From: Thioploca ingrica
GTDB lineage: Bacteria > Pseudomonadota > Gammaproteobacteria > Beggiatoales > Beggiatoaceae
Direction: 5' to 3'
Assembly (NCBI GenBank): GCA_000828835.1
Contig: AP014633.1
Location: 62,001 to 126,000, forward strand
Length of the DNA: 64,000 nucleotides
Under the pieces are notes generated by a model. The model saw only the letters and a program-made list of their open reading frames with translations. It ran no database searches and was not told the origin of the DNA. Position 1 is the stretch's first letter. Each line of letters opens with the position of its first letter. Positions 44,706-55,069 of the stretch are shown one piece after another. The position numbers and the translations under genes are program-made.

Positions 44706-45584
44706 TCAGGATAACACCTGGGCTTGATACATGGCTTGTTTAACCGTTTCATAATGCTTGGGCGACAGTGGCGTCAGGGGTAACCGAATGCCGGGTGGAA
44801 TCAAACCCAAAGTATGTACTGCCCATTTGACTGGAATGGGATTCGGTTCAATAAATAAATTTTTATGCAAACCCATTAAGCGTTGATTAATCGCTTCTGC
44901 GCCAGCACGGTCACCGGCTAAAGCCTGTTGACACATAGCGTGCATGGCTTGCGGGGCGACATTAGCGGTCACTGAAATCGTGCCTTTACCACCCCGTAAA
45001 ATTAATTCCATGGCGGTGGCATCATCACCACTTAAAATAATAAATTGGTCAGTAGCGATTTTAAGCAGTTCATTGATTCGTTCTTGATCACCAACGGCTT
45101 CTTTTATTCCCACAATATTATCTATCTGAGCTAAACGCTTGACCGTTTCCGGGAGTAAATCACAGGCAGTTCGTCCCGGGACATTATAAAGTAATTGTGG
45201 AATATCAACGGCTTCTGCTATTTTTTTATAATGAAGATATAAACCTTCTTGCGTCGGTTTATTGTAATAAGGGGTAACTAATAAACACCCAGCGGCGCCG
45301 GCTTGCTGAGCATAACGCGTGTAATCGATTGCTTCTGCAGTTGAATTAGAACCGGTACCCGCAATGACGGGTATTCGACCGGCGACTTGCTCCACCACGA
45401 TTTGGATGACTTCACAATGTTCATCATGAGTCAATGTAGCCGCTTCCCCAGTGGTGCCAACGGCAATAATGGCATCAGTTTGCTGTTCAATATGATAATC
45501 AACGAGTTGGCGTAAACTGGTTTTATTAATGCTATCGTCTGCATTCATTGGTGTAACCAGCGCGACCATACTGCCTTGAAACAT
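44706..45584 (-). CDS. dapA: 4-hydroxy-tetrahydrodipicolinate synthase
   Basis: 292 residues from the ATG at 45584, chosen because AGGGAG lies 7 nt upstream and the catalytic numbering then matches Escherichia DapA. Lys161 (GIKEAVGD) is the Schiff-base lysine, Tyr133 is in LLYNVPGRT and Thr44 in GTTGEA. It condenses pyruvate and aspartate semialdehyde in lysine/diaminopimelate synthesis. It leads the dapA-small lipoprotein-bamC operon. Family length is 292. Confidence 0.97.
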   Translation of the reverse strand: MFQGSMVALVTPMNADDSINKTSLRQLVDYHIEQQTDAIIAVGTTGEAATLTHDEHCEVIQIVVEQVAGRIPVIAGTGSNSTAEAIDYTRYAQQAGAAGCLLVTPYYNKPTQEGLYLHYKKIAEAVDIPQLLYNVPGRTACDLLPETVKRLAQIDNIVGIKEAVGDQERINELLKIATDQFIILSGDDATAMELILRGGKGTISVTANVAPQAMHAMCQQALAGDRAGAEAINQRLMGLHKNLFIEPNPIPVKWAVHTLGLIPPGIRLPLTPLSPKHYETVKQAMYQAQVLS

Positions 45585-46015
45585 GTTATGGCTCCCTATC
45601 ATTCCTTAAAATTAAACCAGGAAAATATTCTACAGGATTGTGATATTTTTTCTATAGTGCCTGACCTTAAAAAAATGAGAATCGCCTGATATATTTGGCT
45701 CGTTACCCAGTTTTACTGGGTAATGCCTGCGTGCCAAGATCCGCTTGACGAGGTAGATGAAGCCGAATTTCTTAAGCAGCACGAGTAGGCTGGGTTGAGG
45801 AACGAAACCCAGCTTTCATATCGCCAATAGACACCATCAAAGAGAACTTTTCATGTCTACCCTTGAATAAGCTGGGTTTATCAACCCAGCCTACTCGTGC
45901 TCGCCTGGTTGGAAGTATCGGCTACGGTTGAAAAGTAAGGTGCTTGCCTCTCCTGGCTGGGGAGAGGAAACCACCCCCCGTGAGTTAGCACGTGGGATGA
46001 CGGAGCGCTTGCTTC
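45585..46015. repeat. Intergenic hairpin repeats upstream of dapA
   Basis: GCACGAGTAGGCTGGGTTGA (45779-45798) is the exact reverse complement of 45881-45900. Each arm also contains its own hairpin (GCTGGGTT...AACCCAGC), so this is an inverted pair of one repeat. To the left, GCTCGTTACCCAGTTTTACTGGGTAATGCCTGC (about 45699-45731) is a second repeat type that recurs as a variant at about 46543. The dapA promoter should also lie at the left edge. Confidence 0.7.
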
Positions 46016-46474
46016 TTGCCGAAGGTCCGCCTCTTCGCCAGCGGCGTGAGGACGAATCTAGGCCTTTTGCCGGAAGCGGGACATCCCCAACCTGGGATTA
46101 TTGCCATGGACTGTTACCCTTGTCGGGCTGCGGTCCTCGCTTCCCGTGAGCGAGGGGGAATTGAACCGAGGTTTGCCGATTTCAAGACCCGAGGTGTTGA
46201 TTTGGAAGATTCGCAATTGAGACAAGCAAACCGTTTGGAACGCTTCGTATTGATCCTGGTATTATCTAGGTATTGGTGTGTCCAAAGCGGGCGCGACGAT
46301 GCGGCACAGAACCCAACCCCACTGGAAAAAAAAGCACCTCATCAAACGGACCCGGAACATTGGATATTCCGAAAACTAAGACGTGGTCTGGGTTCTTGGT
46401 TCAAGCGTGGCTTACGTCTCATCAGGCGCTGTCTTCAGCAGAACCGACCCGTCTCACCTTTGTTTAGAGGTTGA
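46016..46474 (+). pseudogene. IS4-type transposase C-terminal remnant
   Basis: From about 46142 the frame reads SRERGGIEPRFADFKTRG, matching the IS4-family Y-x2-R-x3-E-x6-K signature except that Tyr is replaced. It continues VDLEDSQLRQANRLERFVLI and VLSRYWCVQSGRDDAAQNPT, ending QQNRPVSPLFRG. The catalytic Glu is present, but no upstream DDE aspartates remain in frame. The DNA here is visibly richer in G+C than the host genes. I see no terminal inverted repeats; it is a dead 3' fragment. The part upstream of 46130 is not recognisable. Confidence 0.75.
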
Positions 46475-46542
46475 GAATCTGATAGGTGGTAAGCTCATTT
46501 GTCTAATTGGGGGAATAAATCGAATTCGATAGATTTTTAGCT

Positions 46543-46662
46543 CGCTACCAAACGAAGCTTGGTAGTGTCTGCCCTCTCTGGTTAGCCGGCTATTCAAACG
46601 AGCGTAGGGTCAATGCCATTAAGTTAAGCCGAATTGAGTAGAGTGCGTGGGACGCATCCTAC
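46543..46662. repeat. Dispersed hairpin repeats
   Basis: GCTCGCTACC...GGTAGTGTCTGCC (46543-46575) is a variant of the repeat near 45699. TGCCATTAAGTTAA follows near 46612, shared with 36831. GTAGAGTGCGTGGGACGCATCCTAC (46638-46662) is an imperfect hairpin related to the one at 59444-59515. They lie just after the stop side of the giant gene. Confidence 0.6.
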
Positions 46663-46687
46663 TTTAACTACCGGAACGGGCAACTGT

Positions 46688-49600
46688 TCACTGATAACTG
46701 GTCACTGAAATGGGTTGTTCTCCATTAAAAAAGAGAGTGTTATCTTCCAGGCGATATCCAAAAAAGATTTGGAATTGTCCAACGTTGAGTAAACCGGTGT
46801 AGATATCTATCTCTTGAATAGCACTTAAAGTCACTTGTGCTTGAGCCGCGACTAAATGAGCAGAATTGAGGTCCCAACTCTGTATTTGACCGTTACTATT
46901 CTGCATGAAGAATTCTTCTCTCCCAACGGACGGAATCCAACGAGCAACTATCACAATATCTGCTGTTTGACCTACATGAAGTGGATCAATGTTAATTTGA
47001 CCGCTTATGCTGACGGGTTGAGTAGTAGATAAAGTCAGTGGATTATGATAAGCCTTGTGGAGAGAAACGCCGCCTCGAAAGTGGCTTTGCCCACCGCCGC
47101 TATTTTCTGCAGCGAGAGCAATACCTTGACCTAAATCCGGTAACTCTTTTTCAGTCATTAATGAATTTACTTGCGGATCAAAGAGCAGAATTTGTGTTTC
47201 TGCCCAATGACCTAATTGGGCACCACCGGTAACGTCAGTTAATTGTAAGTCTATTAATTCAAAGGCTTCATCTAAATCATCCGCGTTAACATTGAAACTG
47301 AGACATTTTGGTATTATCTCTCCGGGTAACCAACGTAAAGGTTCTTTCTGGAGCAGAACGTAATCAATATTTTCTACAGCAGTACTACGGTTAGTCACTT
47401 GGTATTTTACAGTGATTTCACCTTGGTAACCTAAAATACGTTCAACACAAATTTTAACGACTTGACTACCCTCTACTACCGAATAAAGTGGTGAAGTAAA
47501 CTGTAAACTACCCGGTTGTAGCGCTTCAATCGGTGTTTCTTTATCATTGTCGGTTATAATAATTTTAGCTTGGTTTTTTGCACCGAGTTGCGCTCCGGTT
47601 GGATTATGAAGCGATAAAACAATCGTTTCTGAACCTTCCACTTGATCATCATCTTTTAACTGAATAGGGATTCCTTGAGGCGCTTTATCCTCTGCGTCCC
47701 ACTTTAATAATTGTTCAAAATTATCTATGTCATAGTCCTGCGAAAGCGAAGCGGTACTGGCACTGCTGATAAGGTATTGTACCGAAACCAAACCGACACT
47801 ATTACCCTCTCGATTCACTTGGATAAGATTACTTAAGTCCCCTTGTGCTTCATTGACGTAATAAGTACTTTGAGAAAATTGTAGTGCATCTGCATCATTG
47901 TCAGCTACGATAATCGTGGTCGCGTTGGGTTGTCCAAGTTGAGCACCATTCGGATCAGAGAGATAGATGAAGATCTTTTCATCGGGTTCAATTTGATTAT
48001 CTTCTAATAGCTGCAAATCTACCGATTTAGCGGTGGTATCCCCGGTTTGCCAGTGCAATGTGCCGCTACCACTGGAAAAATCTTCGGTTGCCTTAGCCTC
48101 ACTAGCGGGTGAAATCGTGTATTGTACTGAGGCTTCACCCGTACTATCGCCGCTGCGGCTTACCAAGAGGGTAGTTAATTTACCATCACCTTCATTCACT
48201 TCATAAACATATTGCGTAAATTGTAACGAACTCATTGCATTAGATGTAGTCACGGGTTGAGCAGAAACATTTTGAGCAGATGATGTTGGTTCAGCCGTCG
48301 TTTCTGGAACTGAAGTGGAGTTAGTCGGTTTAGCCGTCGTCTCTGGATTTGAAGTGAAGTTAGTCGATTCAGCCGTCGTTTCCGGATTTGCAGTGGAGTT
48401 AGTTTGAGACGGGGAATTATTTTCTATCGTTTCAGTTGGGACCGGATCGGGTGTTGTAGTGATGGGTTGCTTTGTTGAATTAGACGCTACTGATTCGGGT
48501 GGTGTAGTTGACGTTGTGGTAATCGTATCGTCATCTTGAATCGTCAAAATAATTTGAGAGGGTGTTCCTAAGGTTGCACCACCCGTCGGATTAATTAAAC
48601 TGAGGTAAATGGTTTCTAATGGTTCAATTTGATCATCATTAACTATTTTTATTGCCACCGGTTTACTTTGCGTATCTCCCTCATTCCAACTCAAGGTATT
48701 ATTTTCAATAAGATAATCTTGCCCTCTCGTCGCATTCCCTTCATCGGTAGCCAGGTACTGTACTGAAACGGTTCCTTTATTACCACCACTGCGATTGATC
48801 ATAATCGAGCTAACAGAACCATCTATTTCTGAAAGTGTGGTAGTCGCATTGGAAAATTGTAAGGTACCCGCAGCAGAATTTTTGCTAACCGGCGTATCAT
48901 CATCTTTAATCGTAACCGTTAATCGGTTAGTACCGAGCATCGCCTCACCAGTGGGGTTAGACAAATTGATTGAGAAGGTTTCATCCCTTTCAAATTCAGA
49001 ATCATTATAAATTGTTAAGTTAATTCGTTGCGAACGATTATCTTGATCCGCCCAGTTTAAAGTACCGCTGGCACTTTGATAATCGTTACCAGCTAGCGCA
49101 GTACCATTTATGGTGGTAAAAGCGACTGCAACCTCACCATCCTGTCCCATAACGCGATCGACTAATAAATTAACATTGATTTGATTTTCTTGAATGTCAG
49201 TAGCAGTGACAGCAAACTGTAATTGTCCGGGATTTTTTGCTGGAGTAGCGACTGGCTTTATCTTCAACTTCAATGAATTAGATTCTTCTGCTGGATCGAG
49301 TTTAATCTCTGGTGCATTGGGCAAAACTAGTTGTGGTTGCTCGGTGGTCGTATCCAGGTCCATTGTTTGGGTTTCCAAACCGGGAGAAGTGATTTTGAGG
49401 CGCCGCCGTCCTTGAGGCAAAAGCAGAAGATAATCATTTTGCTCTTGATAGATGAGCGGCGGTTGGGTGACGGGGATGGGATTACCCCCTTCATCCATAA
49501 TGAGATTACCCCCTTCATCCATTTGCCAAAAGGAGAGATCCGCTGTTTCTAAAGAGAAAAATTGAACCGCATTGAACAGTTGGAAACTCAGGATGCTCGG

Positions 49601-52600
49601 TGGTGCATTGGTATTATTGGTTTTGAATGAAAATACTTGACTGCGGGTTCTTTCACCAAAGGGATCAATGGCTTCTACTTGCCAGTAATATTGGGTACCA
49701 TCTCGTAATCCAGTTGGGTTTGCATTTAAATCATCATCTATTGGCGTATGATTATTAAGGTAAGTAAGAGAATGAAGCAATTCATCTCGACGATAAATAA
49801 TTTGGTTAAAATCCGGATCAGTGGCTAATAAGAAGGTATAAGTTACTCTATCTCCTTCAGGATCAGTGGTATCATCCCAATCAAATATAACCGTAGTGCT
49901 GGTTTGGCTGCCTATTTCGGGGCTACGTAAGCTAAATGAACGTGGCGGATAATTGCCCGCTTGGCGTTTATAAACTAGCGAGCGTTTCAGCGGCGACATT
50001 TGCTGAGTTTCAGTATCCGTTACCCAGTAAAATACTTCATATTGACCGGGTTCGTTAACCGCATTGAAATCGCCAACAAAATGCTTATCTGCAGTTGCGG
50101 TTAGGCTAATACGACTTAATCCATTAATTTCTAATGGTTCCTTGTTCTCAATCCCCGCACGCTGGAGGGTCAGTGATGGTGGACGAATATCTACAGCCAC
50201 CTGCTGGTTTTGGACACGCTCCGGATTATTAACGGTTACCACTAATTGCGCCGTCGTTGCTGGAGAATCTAAATAAAGAGTGGGCGTAACGGTGACAATA
50301 TCAGCCGGATTGTCTGGTGCGGTAGCGTCATAGCGTCGACCCAGACCTAAATAAATATTTCTCGCTACTTCTCCGTCTTGCCCCAGAAATAGAACGTTAC
50401 TTCCCTGTCTATCCGCATTGTCTTCTAACAAAGGATGTTGGGCTGCCCGATCTTGATAGAAGCGATTAAAAGGGGCATCCTGAGCGATTAAGGTAAAAGT
50501 TTCAATACTTTGAGTAGCTAATTCAAAGGCGGTTTTTAACGAATGACCTCGTCCTAACTGAGCAAATAAGGCTTCCATAAAAAATTCACCACTGCGAATC
50601 TCATCCGGTTCTTTCGGTCCTTGGTGAGATTCTTCATGAGCGGCAGTACTGGTCACAATCACTCGTCCCTTTTTGGCGAGGGTTGACAGAAAACTACCAG
50701 AATAACAAGCGCCTATCATAATTATTCGGGGTTGGTTTAGTGCCTGAGTATTCAGTCCTTGTTCTAATTGAGTTAACCAATTATCGAGATCTGTGGCGGT
50801 GATGATTTCATTGTGACTCTCATTCAAGTAAAAAACACCTTCGCTGCCACCATGATCAACCAAAATAAGATAAAATGGCGCTGGCTGAGCATTCAGCTTA
50901 GTCTGTAAATCATTCAATCCAGTTTTCAGGTTACTTAGCGTTGGAATGTTATCAATAGCAATATTTAACCCTGCTTGGTTCGGATTATGATTAAAATATT
51001 CAATATTCTCATCAGTAAACCCGCGCAATTTCAAGGTTCGGTAAATACGATTTAAAGTTTTATTGTGAGCATCCAGTCCGCTACCGTCTTGAGATTTACC
51101 TTGAATGAGCATCGCATAACCCGCCAAAGCACGTACTAGAACCGTTGTTACCACGGCTTGTGATGAATTTAACTTATCAGTACCCTGAAATTGGGTTTGT
51201 AGTACATATTGCCCGGCTTGAGTCAATGGGGGTAGATTATCAAAAAGATATTGACCATGGTTTTGAGTGAGGGTTTCTAAAGTAACCACTTGGTTGTCAG
51301 GTGAAGTGATACTGAGTTGAATGGGATTATTATTTAACTCCAGATTATTACTGGGAAACCGATAGAGCGAACCCGTGACGGTTAACGTATCGCCTTTAAA
51401 AATGAGGTTGCTATCCAGTTCTAAGCTGAGCTGAGTCAGTGCCACCGTAACGGTGATGGTAAGGTTTTCACTGACACTATTCTGATTAACGTCCGTTCCT
51501 ATTACGGTAGTATTGAATACCCCTTGTTGCTTGGGTATCCACATGAACACACCCGTTGCCGAATCAATAACCGCACCGTCTGGGGCATTGCCAAGACTAA
51601 AAGTGAGTGGTGTATCATTAGGATGAGTGGCATGAGCCGTAAAAGTCAGTAACTGATTAACAAAGACAGTTTGGTTACCAATGGGAGCTAAAATCGGTTG
51701 TTCCGCAACGGTGATAGTAATGGCTTGTTGGTCGCTTAAACCGCTGCTATCGGTTACGACGAGAATGAAATTAAAAATGCCATTGTGAGTGGGTGTCCAC
51801 GTGAATAGACCCGTTAACGGATCAACGACAGCACCCACCGGCGCTTGAGTTAAGCTAAATCTTAATTCGTTATTTTCGGCATCCGTTGCTGTCGCTTGCA
51901 AGGTTACCGTTGTACCTAAGTGCACTAATTGCTTAGCAATGGGAGCCAGTTGAGGTGGGGTATTGCCAACCACTAGGGTAACCGTTTGACGACCACTCAG
52001 TTTCCCCGTATCCGTTACCACCACGGTGGTCGTGAAGGTACCAGACTGAGTCGGTGACCAAGCAAATTGACCGGTAGTGGGATTAATCGTCGCACCAAGA
52101 GGCTTATTTTCGAGTAGACTAAAGAAAAGGATTTTATCCTCTGCATCGGTGGCACTGGCGATGAAAGTCATCGACTGACCTAAAGCAATGGTTTGGGTAG
52201 CAATGGGTTTGAGCACCGGTGGGCTATTACCCACAATGACGGTGATTTCTTCACTGTCGCTCAGTTTGTCAGGGTTCACACCATCATCCGTTACCACCAC
52301 GGTAAAAGTAAACAGACCGGCTTGAGAAGGTTTCCAAGTGAACTGCCCAGTGGCTGAATCAATAAACGCATCTGCAGGTGCCGCTGTCAAACTAAATTTA
52401 AGTTGATTGGGTGGGATATCTGGATCAGTTGCACTCACCGTGAAAGTTAATAGGTCACCTAACTTAACGGTTTGATTACCAATTGATTTTAGGATAGGTG
52501 GATCATTAACGGTACCGATATTAATAATGACTGTTGCCGGTTCACCACCGAGTCCAGCATCATCATTAGTAAGAGCCGATTGTACTTGAAATTGACCATT

Positions 52601-55069
52601 ATTAGTTGCAGTGGGTGTGAATTTAAGACCTTCATTACCCTGAGTAGCGCTAATAAATTCACCTTCCTGAATAGGAGTGGTACCATCATGCTGAAATAAT
52701 AAACCATTTTTGATAGTAGTTATTTTAAAATAAGCCACTTCTTCACCATCATCCGGATGACGAGAAATAGTTAAACCGGTCGTGGTTTGTACACCTTCGC
52801 TCGTAGCAGCATAAGTAACTTGAGGTGTATCCGCAACGGGGTTGATCTTAATCTTTAAAGTAGCCGTGGTACTTTTAACCCCATCAGCACCCGTATATCC
52901 TTGATCATCAGTCACAATTTGAATATTCACCTCACCATAATAATTCGGTAAGAGTGTTAATTGCATTCCATTTAAGACCGAGTTAATATTCAACAAATTA
53001 CCCGTGAAACTCATACTGATATCCGCTGTACCATCACCTTCACTGAAATGCAAACCGGCGGTACCATTTAAAGTTAGAGCACCCTGAGTAGTCGTCAAAG
53101 TTACCTTGATAGCCTGATTGCCAGCATCTTCATCGCTGATCGAAATGAGATTATTATGTGCAGTGGCAAACACCAGCGTTTGGTCTTCATCTAGGCTTAG
53201 CGCCTGACTGGGTAGGTGGTTAACCGGGGCTTGATTGGAGTGAATACCAAATACTTGGATACGATTATTATTATAGTCGGCTACATAGACATTACCGCTA
53301 TGATCAACAGCGACATCAGCCGGTACACTGAATTGTCCCGCTTGAGCGCCTAACATACCCCACTTAGTCAGAAAATGACCTTCTGAATCAAACTGTTGAA
53401 TACGGTTATCTTGATAATCTGTAACATAAACATGATTTTGATTGTCAATTCCGATACCGTAAGGTTGATTGAATTCACCATCTCTAGAATTCAGTGGCGG
53501 AGTAGCCGTTTTACCCCATTGCAGTAGAAAATTACCATCCGAATCAAATTTCTGGATGCGCTTATTATTGGTATCTACTACATAGATATTATTGTTTTCA
53601 TCAATAGCTATACTTTGGGGAAGATTAAATTGTCCCGGTTGTGAGCCAAATCCTCCCCAAGTGGTAATGAAATTACTCTGATTGTCAAATTTCTGAATAC
53701 GGTGATTATTCCAATCAACTACATAAACATTGCCTCCATCGTCAACAGCGACATCCCAAGGGTTATCAAATTTACCTGGATTTTGACCCTGGTCCCCCCA
53801 ATTTTTGATAAAATTACCATCGCTATTGAGTTGTTGAATACGGTGATTTCTTCTATCAGCCACGTAAAGAGAGCCGGCTTTATCAATCGCTATCCCCGCC
53901 GGATTTTTAAATTTATCGTTTCCTGAACCCCAACTCCCATATTGACTCAGAAATAGACCCGATTGAGTAAATTTCTGGAGGCGATGGTTATTATCGTCAG
54001 TAACATAGACATCTTGGTTATCGTCAATGGTTATGCCATACGGATTGTTAAATTGCCCTTCCCCAGTACCCGTAGTACCCCACTGAGATTGAAATGTCGG
54101 AGGTAACTGCATCCATTTTTGGATACGGTGATTTTCAGTATCAGCGACATAAACAATCCCCGCTGTGTTTATGGCAATACCACGAGCCGAACTAAATTGA
54201 CCTTCCCCTACGCCCGACATACCCCATTGAGTCAGAAACTGACCATCGCTATCAAACTTTTGAATACGATGATTGTCCGTATCCATGACATAAACATAAC
54301 CAAAGTTATCAACCACTACGCTCTGAGGATACTGGAATTGACCGGCTTCTAAACCCAATTTGCCCCACGTGTTGAGAAAATTTCCTTGATAATCAAATTT
54401 CTGCAGACGATGATTACCAAAATCTATCACATAAACACATTCTTGGTTATTATCAATGGCTATTCCTTTCGGTTCTTGAAATTGTCCGGCTTCACTCCCT
54501 GGGTTACCCCATTGCAACAGAAAATGACCCTCACTATCGAGTTTTTGAACACGATGGTTTTGAGTATCCGTTACATAAATATTACCCGTTTTATCAATAG
54601 CTACGCCAATGGGTTGATTAAATTGAATATCCCCAGTTCCTAGCATTCCCCACATCTGAATGAATTGACCTTCACTATCAAATAGCTGGAAACGATGATT
54701 TTGACTATCCACCACATAAACACGATTATTGACACCAATAGCAATGCCGGCGGGTTGATTAAATTGCCCTTGATTCGAGCCGAATGTTCCCCATTGGGTA
54801 ATGAAATCCCCATTAGAATTAAATTTTTGTACCCGGTGATTCAAGCTATCTGTCACATAAATATAGCCAAGGCTGTCTATCGCTAAGCTAGCTGGTTCTT
54901 GAAATTGACTAGCCCCGCTCCCTTTTAATCCCCAGGTTAAGTCAAAAACTAAAGGCTCTTTGGATGTGGTAGCCAATAAAGCGCTAGAAAATAAAATCAG
55001 TACATTAAATAAATAAATTTTGAACGGATAGCCATGAATTCGATGAGAAAGAGAGATTTTTTTTAGCAT
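46688..55069 (-). CDS. Giant secreted protein: NHL propellers, cadherin/He_PIG-like repeats, caspase-clan C13-like domain, Calx-beta repeats
   Basis: 2793 residues; GGAG lies 8 nt before the ATG, and a signal peptide ends near residue 34. Residues about 45-615 hold 12 NHL repeats of ~47 residues (two six-blade propellers), each ending NHRxQKFDSxGxFLxxWG. Then follow two cadherin-like domains (about 620-850), four He_PIG/Ig-like units (xLxPIGNQTV...) and an extensible domain. A peptidase C13/caspase-like domain (about 1330-1580) has His1406 (LVDHGGSEG) and Cys1455 (IGACYSGSF), 49 residues apart. A fibronectin-like stretch, five Calx-beta domains (DxDD ends) and a Thr/Pro-rich linker with 13-residue repeats precede a unique C-terminus. 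A MDEGGNLI/MDEGGNPI tandem duplication is present. No partner secretion gene is adjacent. Confidence 0.88.
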   Translation of the reverse strand: MLKKISLSHRIHGYPFKIYLFNVLILFSSALLATTSKEPLVFDLTWGLKGSGASQFQEPASLAIDSLGYIYVTDSLNHRVQKFNSNGDFITQWGTFGSNQGQFNQPAGIAIGVNNRVYVVDSQNHRFQLFDSEGQFIQMWGMLGTGDIQFNQPIGVAIDKTGNIYVTDTQNHRVQKLDSEGHFLLQWGNPGSEAGQFQEPKGIAIDNNQECVYVIDFGNHRLQKFDYQGNFLNTWGKLGLEAGQFQYPQSVVVDNFGYVYVMDTDNHRIQKFDSDGQFLTQWGMSGVGEGQFSSARGIAINTAGIVYVADTENHRIQKWMQLPPTFQSQWGTTGTGEGQFNNPYGITIDDNQDVYVTDDNNHRLQKFTQSGLFLSQYGSWGSGNDKFKNPAGIAIDKAGSLYVADRRNHRIQQLNSDGNFIKNWGDQGQNPGKFDNPWDVAVDDGGNVYVVDWNNHRIQKFDNQSNFITTWGGFGSQPGQFNLPQSIAIDENNNIYVVDTNNKRIQKFDSDGNFLLQWGKTATPPLNSRDGEFNQPYGIGIDNQNHVYVTDYQDNRIQQFDSEGHFLTKWGMLGAQAGQFSVPADVAVDHSGNVYVADYNNNRIQVFGIHSNQAPVNHLPSQALSLDEDQTLVFATAHNNLISISDEDAGNQAIKVTLTTTQGALTLNGTAGLHFSEGDGTADISMSFTGNLLNINSVLNGMQLTLLPNYYGEVNIQIVTDDQGYTGADGVKSTTATLKIKINPVADTPQVTYAATSEGVQTTTGLTISRHPDDGEEVAYFKITTIKNGLLFQHDGTTPIQEGEFISATQGNEGLKFTPTATNNGQFQVQSALTNDDAGLGGEPATVIINIGTVNDPPILKSIGNQTVKLGDLLTFTVSATDPDIPPNQLKFSLTAAPADAFIDSATGQFTWKPSQAGLFTFTVVVTDDGVNPDKLSDSEEITVIVGNSPPVLKPIATQTIALGQSMTFIASATDAEDKILFFSLLENKPLGATINPTTGQFAWSPTQSGTFTTTVVVTDTGKLSGRQTVTLVVGNTPPQLAPIAKQLVHLGTTVTLQATATDAENNELRFSLTQAPVGAVVDPLTGLFTWTPTHNGIFNFILVVTDSSGLSDQQAITITVAEQPILAPIGNQTVFVNQLLTFTAHATHPNDTPLTFSLGNAPDGAVIDSATGVFMWIPKQQGVFNTTVIGTDVNQNSVSENLTITVTVALTQLSLELDSNLIFKGDTLTVTGSLYRFPSNNLELNNNPIQLSITSPDNQVVTLETLTQNHGQYLFDNLPPLTQAGQYVLQTQFQGTDKLNSSQAVVTTVLVRALAGYAMLIQGKSQDGSGLDAHNKTLNRIYRTLKLRGFTDENIEYFNHNPNQAGLNIAIDNIPTLSNLKTGLNDLQTKLNAQPAPFYLILVDHGGSEGVFYLNESHNEIITATDLDNWLTQLEQGLNTQALNQPRIIMIGACYSGSFLSTLAKKGRVIVTSTAAHEESHQGPKEPDEIRSGEFFMEALFAQLGRGHSLKTAFELATQSIETFTLIAQDAPFNRFYQDRAAQHPLLEDNADRQGSNVLFLGQDGEVARNIYLGLGRRYDATAPDNPADIVTVTPTLYLDSPATTAQLVVTVNNPERVQNQQVAVDIRPPSLTLQRAGIENKEPLEINGLSRISLTATADKHFVGDFNAVNEPGQYEVFYWVTDTETQQMSPLKRSLVYKRQAGNYPPRSFSLRSPEIGSQTSTTVIFDWDDTTDPEGDRVTYTFLLATDPDFNQIIYRRDELLHSLTYLNNHTPIDDDLNANPTGLRDGTQYYWQVEAIDPFGERTRSQVFSFKTNNTNAPPSILSFQLFNAVQFFSLETADLSFWQMDEGGNLIMDEGGNPIPVTQPPLIYQEQNDYLLLLPQGRRRLKITSPGLETQTMDLDTTTEQPQLVLPNAPEIKLDPAEESNSLKLKIKPVATPAKNPGQLQFAVTATDIQENQINVNLLVDRVMGQDGEVAVAFTTINGTALAGNDYQSASGTLNWADQDNRSQRINLTIYNDSEFERDETFSINLSNPTGEAMLGTNRLTVTIKDDDTPVSKNSAAGTLQFSNATTTLSEIDGSVSSIMINRSGGNKGTVSVQYLATDEGNATRGQDYLIENNTLSWNEGDTQSKPVAIKIVNDDQIEPLETIYLSLINPTGGATLGTPSQIILTIQDDDTITTTSTTPPESVASNSTKQPITTTPDPVPTETIENNSPSQTNSTANPETTAESTNFTSNPETTAKPTNSTSVPETTAEPTSSAQNVSAQPVTTSNAMSSLQFTQYVYEVNEGDGKLTTLLVSRSGDSTGEASVQYTISPASEAKATEDFSSGSGTLHWQTGDTTAKSVDLQLLEDNQIEPDEKIFIYLSDPNGAQLGQPNATTIIVADNDADALQFSQSTYYVNEAQGDLSNLIQVNREGNSVGLVSVQYLISSASTASLSQDYDIDNFEQLLKWDAEDKAPQGIPIQLKDDDQVEGSETIVLSLHNPTGAQLGAKNQAKIIITDNDKETPIEALQPGSLQFTSPLYSVVEGSQVVKICVERILGYQGEITVKYQVTNRSTAVENIDYVLLQKEPLRWLPGEIIPKCLSFNVNADDLDEAFELIDLQLTDVTGGAQLGHWAETQILLFDPQVNSLMTEKELPDLGQGIALAAENSGGGQSHFRGGVSLHKAYHNPLTLSTTQPVSISGQINIDPLHVGQTADIVIVARWIPSVGREEFFMQNSNGQIQSWDLNSAHLVAAQAQVTLSAIQEIDIYTGLLNVGQFQIFFGYRLEDNTLFFNGEQPISVTSYQ

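Noticed and set aside
52900-54960. Regular ~141-bp spacing resembling a repeat or CRISPR-like array
   Set aside because: It is the coding sequence of the 47-residue NHL repeats in one long open frame; spacers are not unique.
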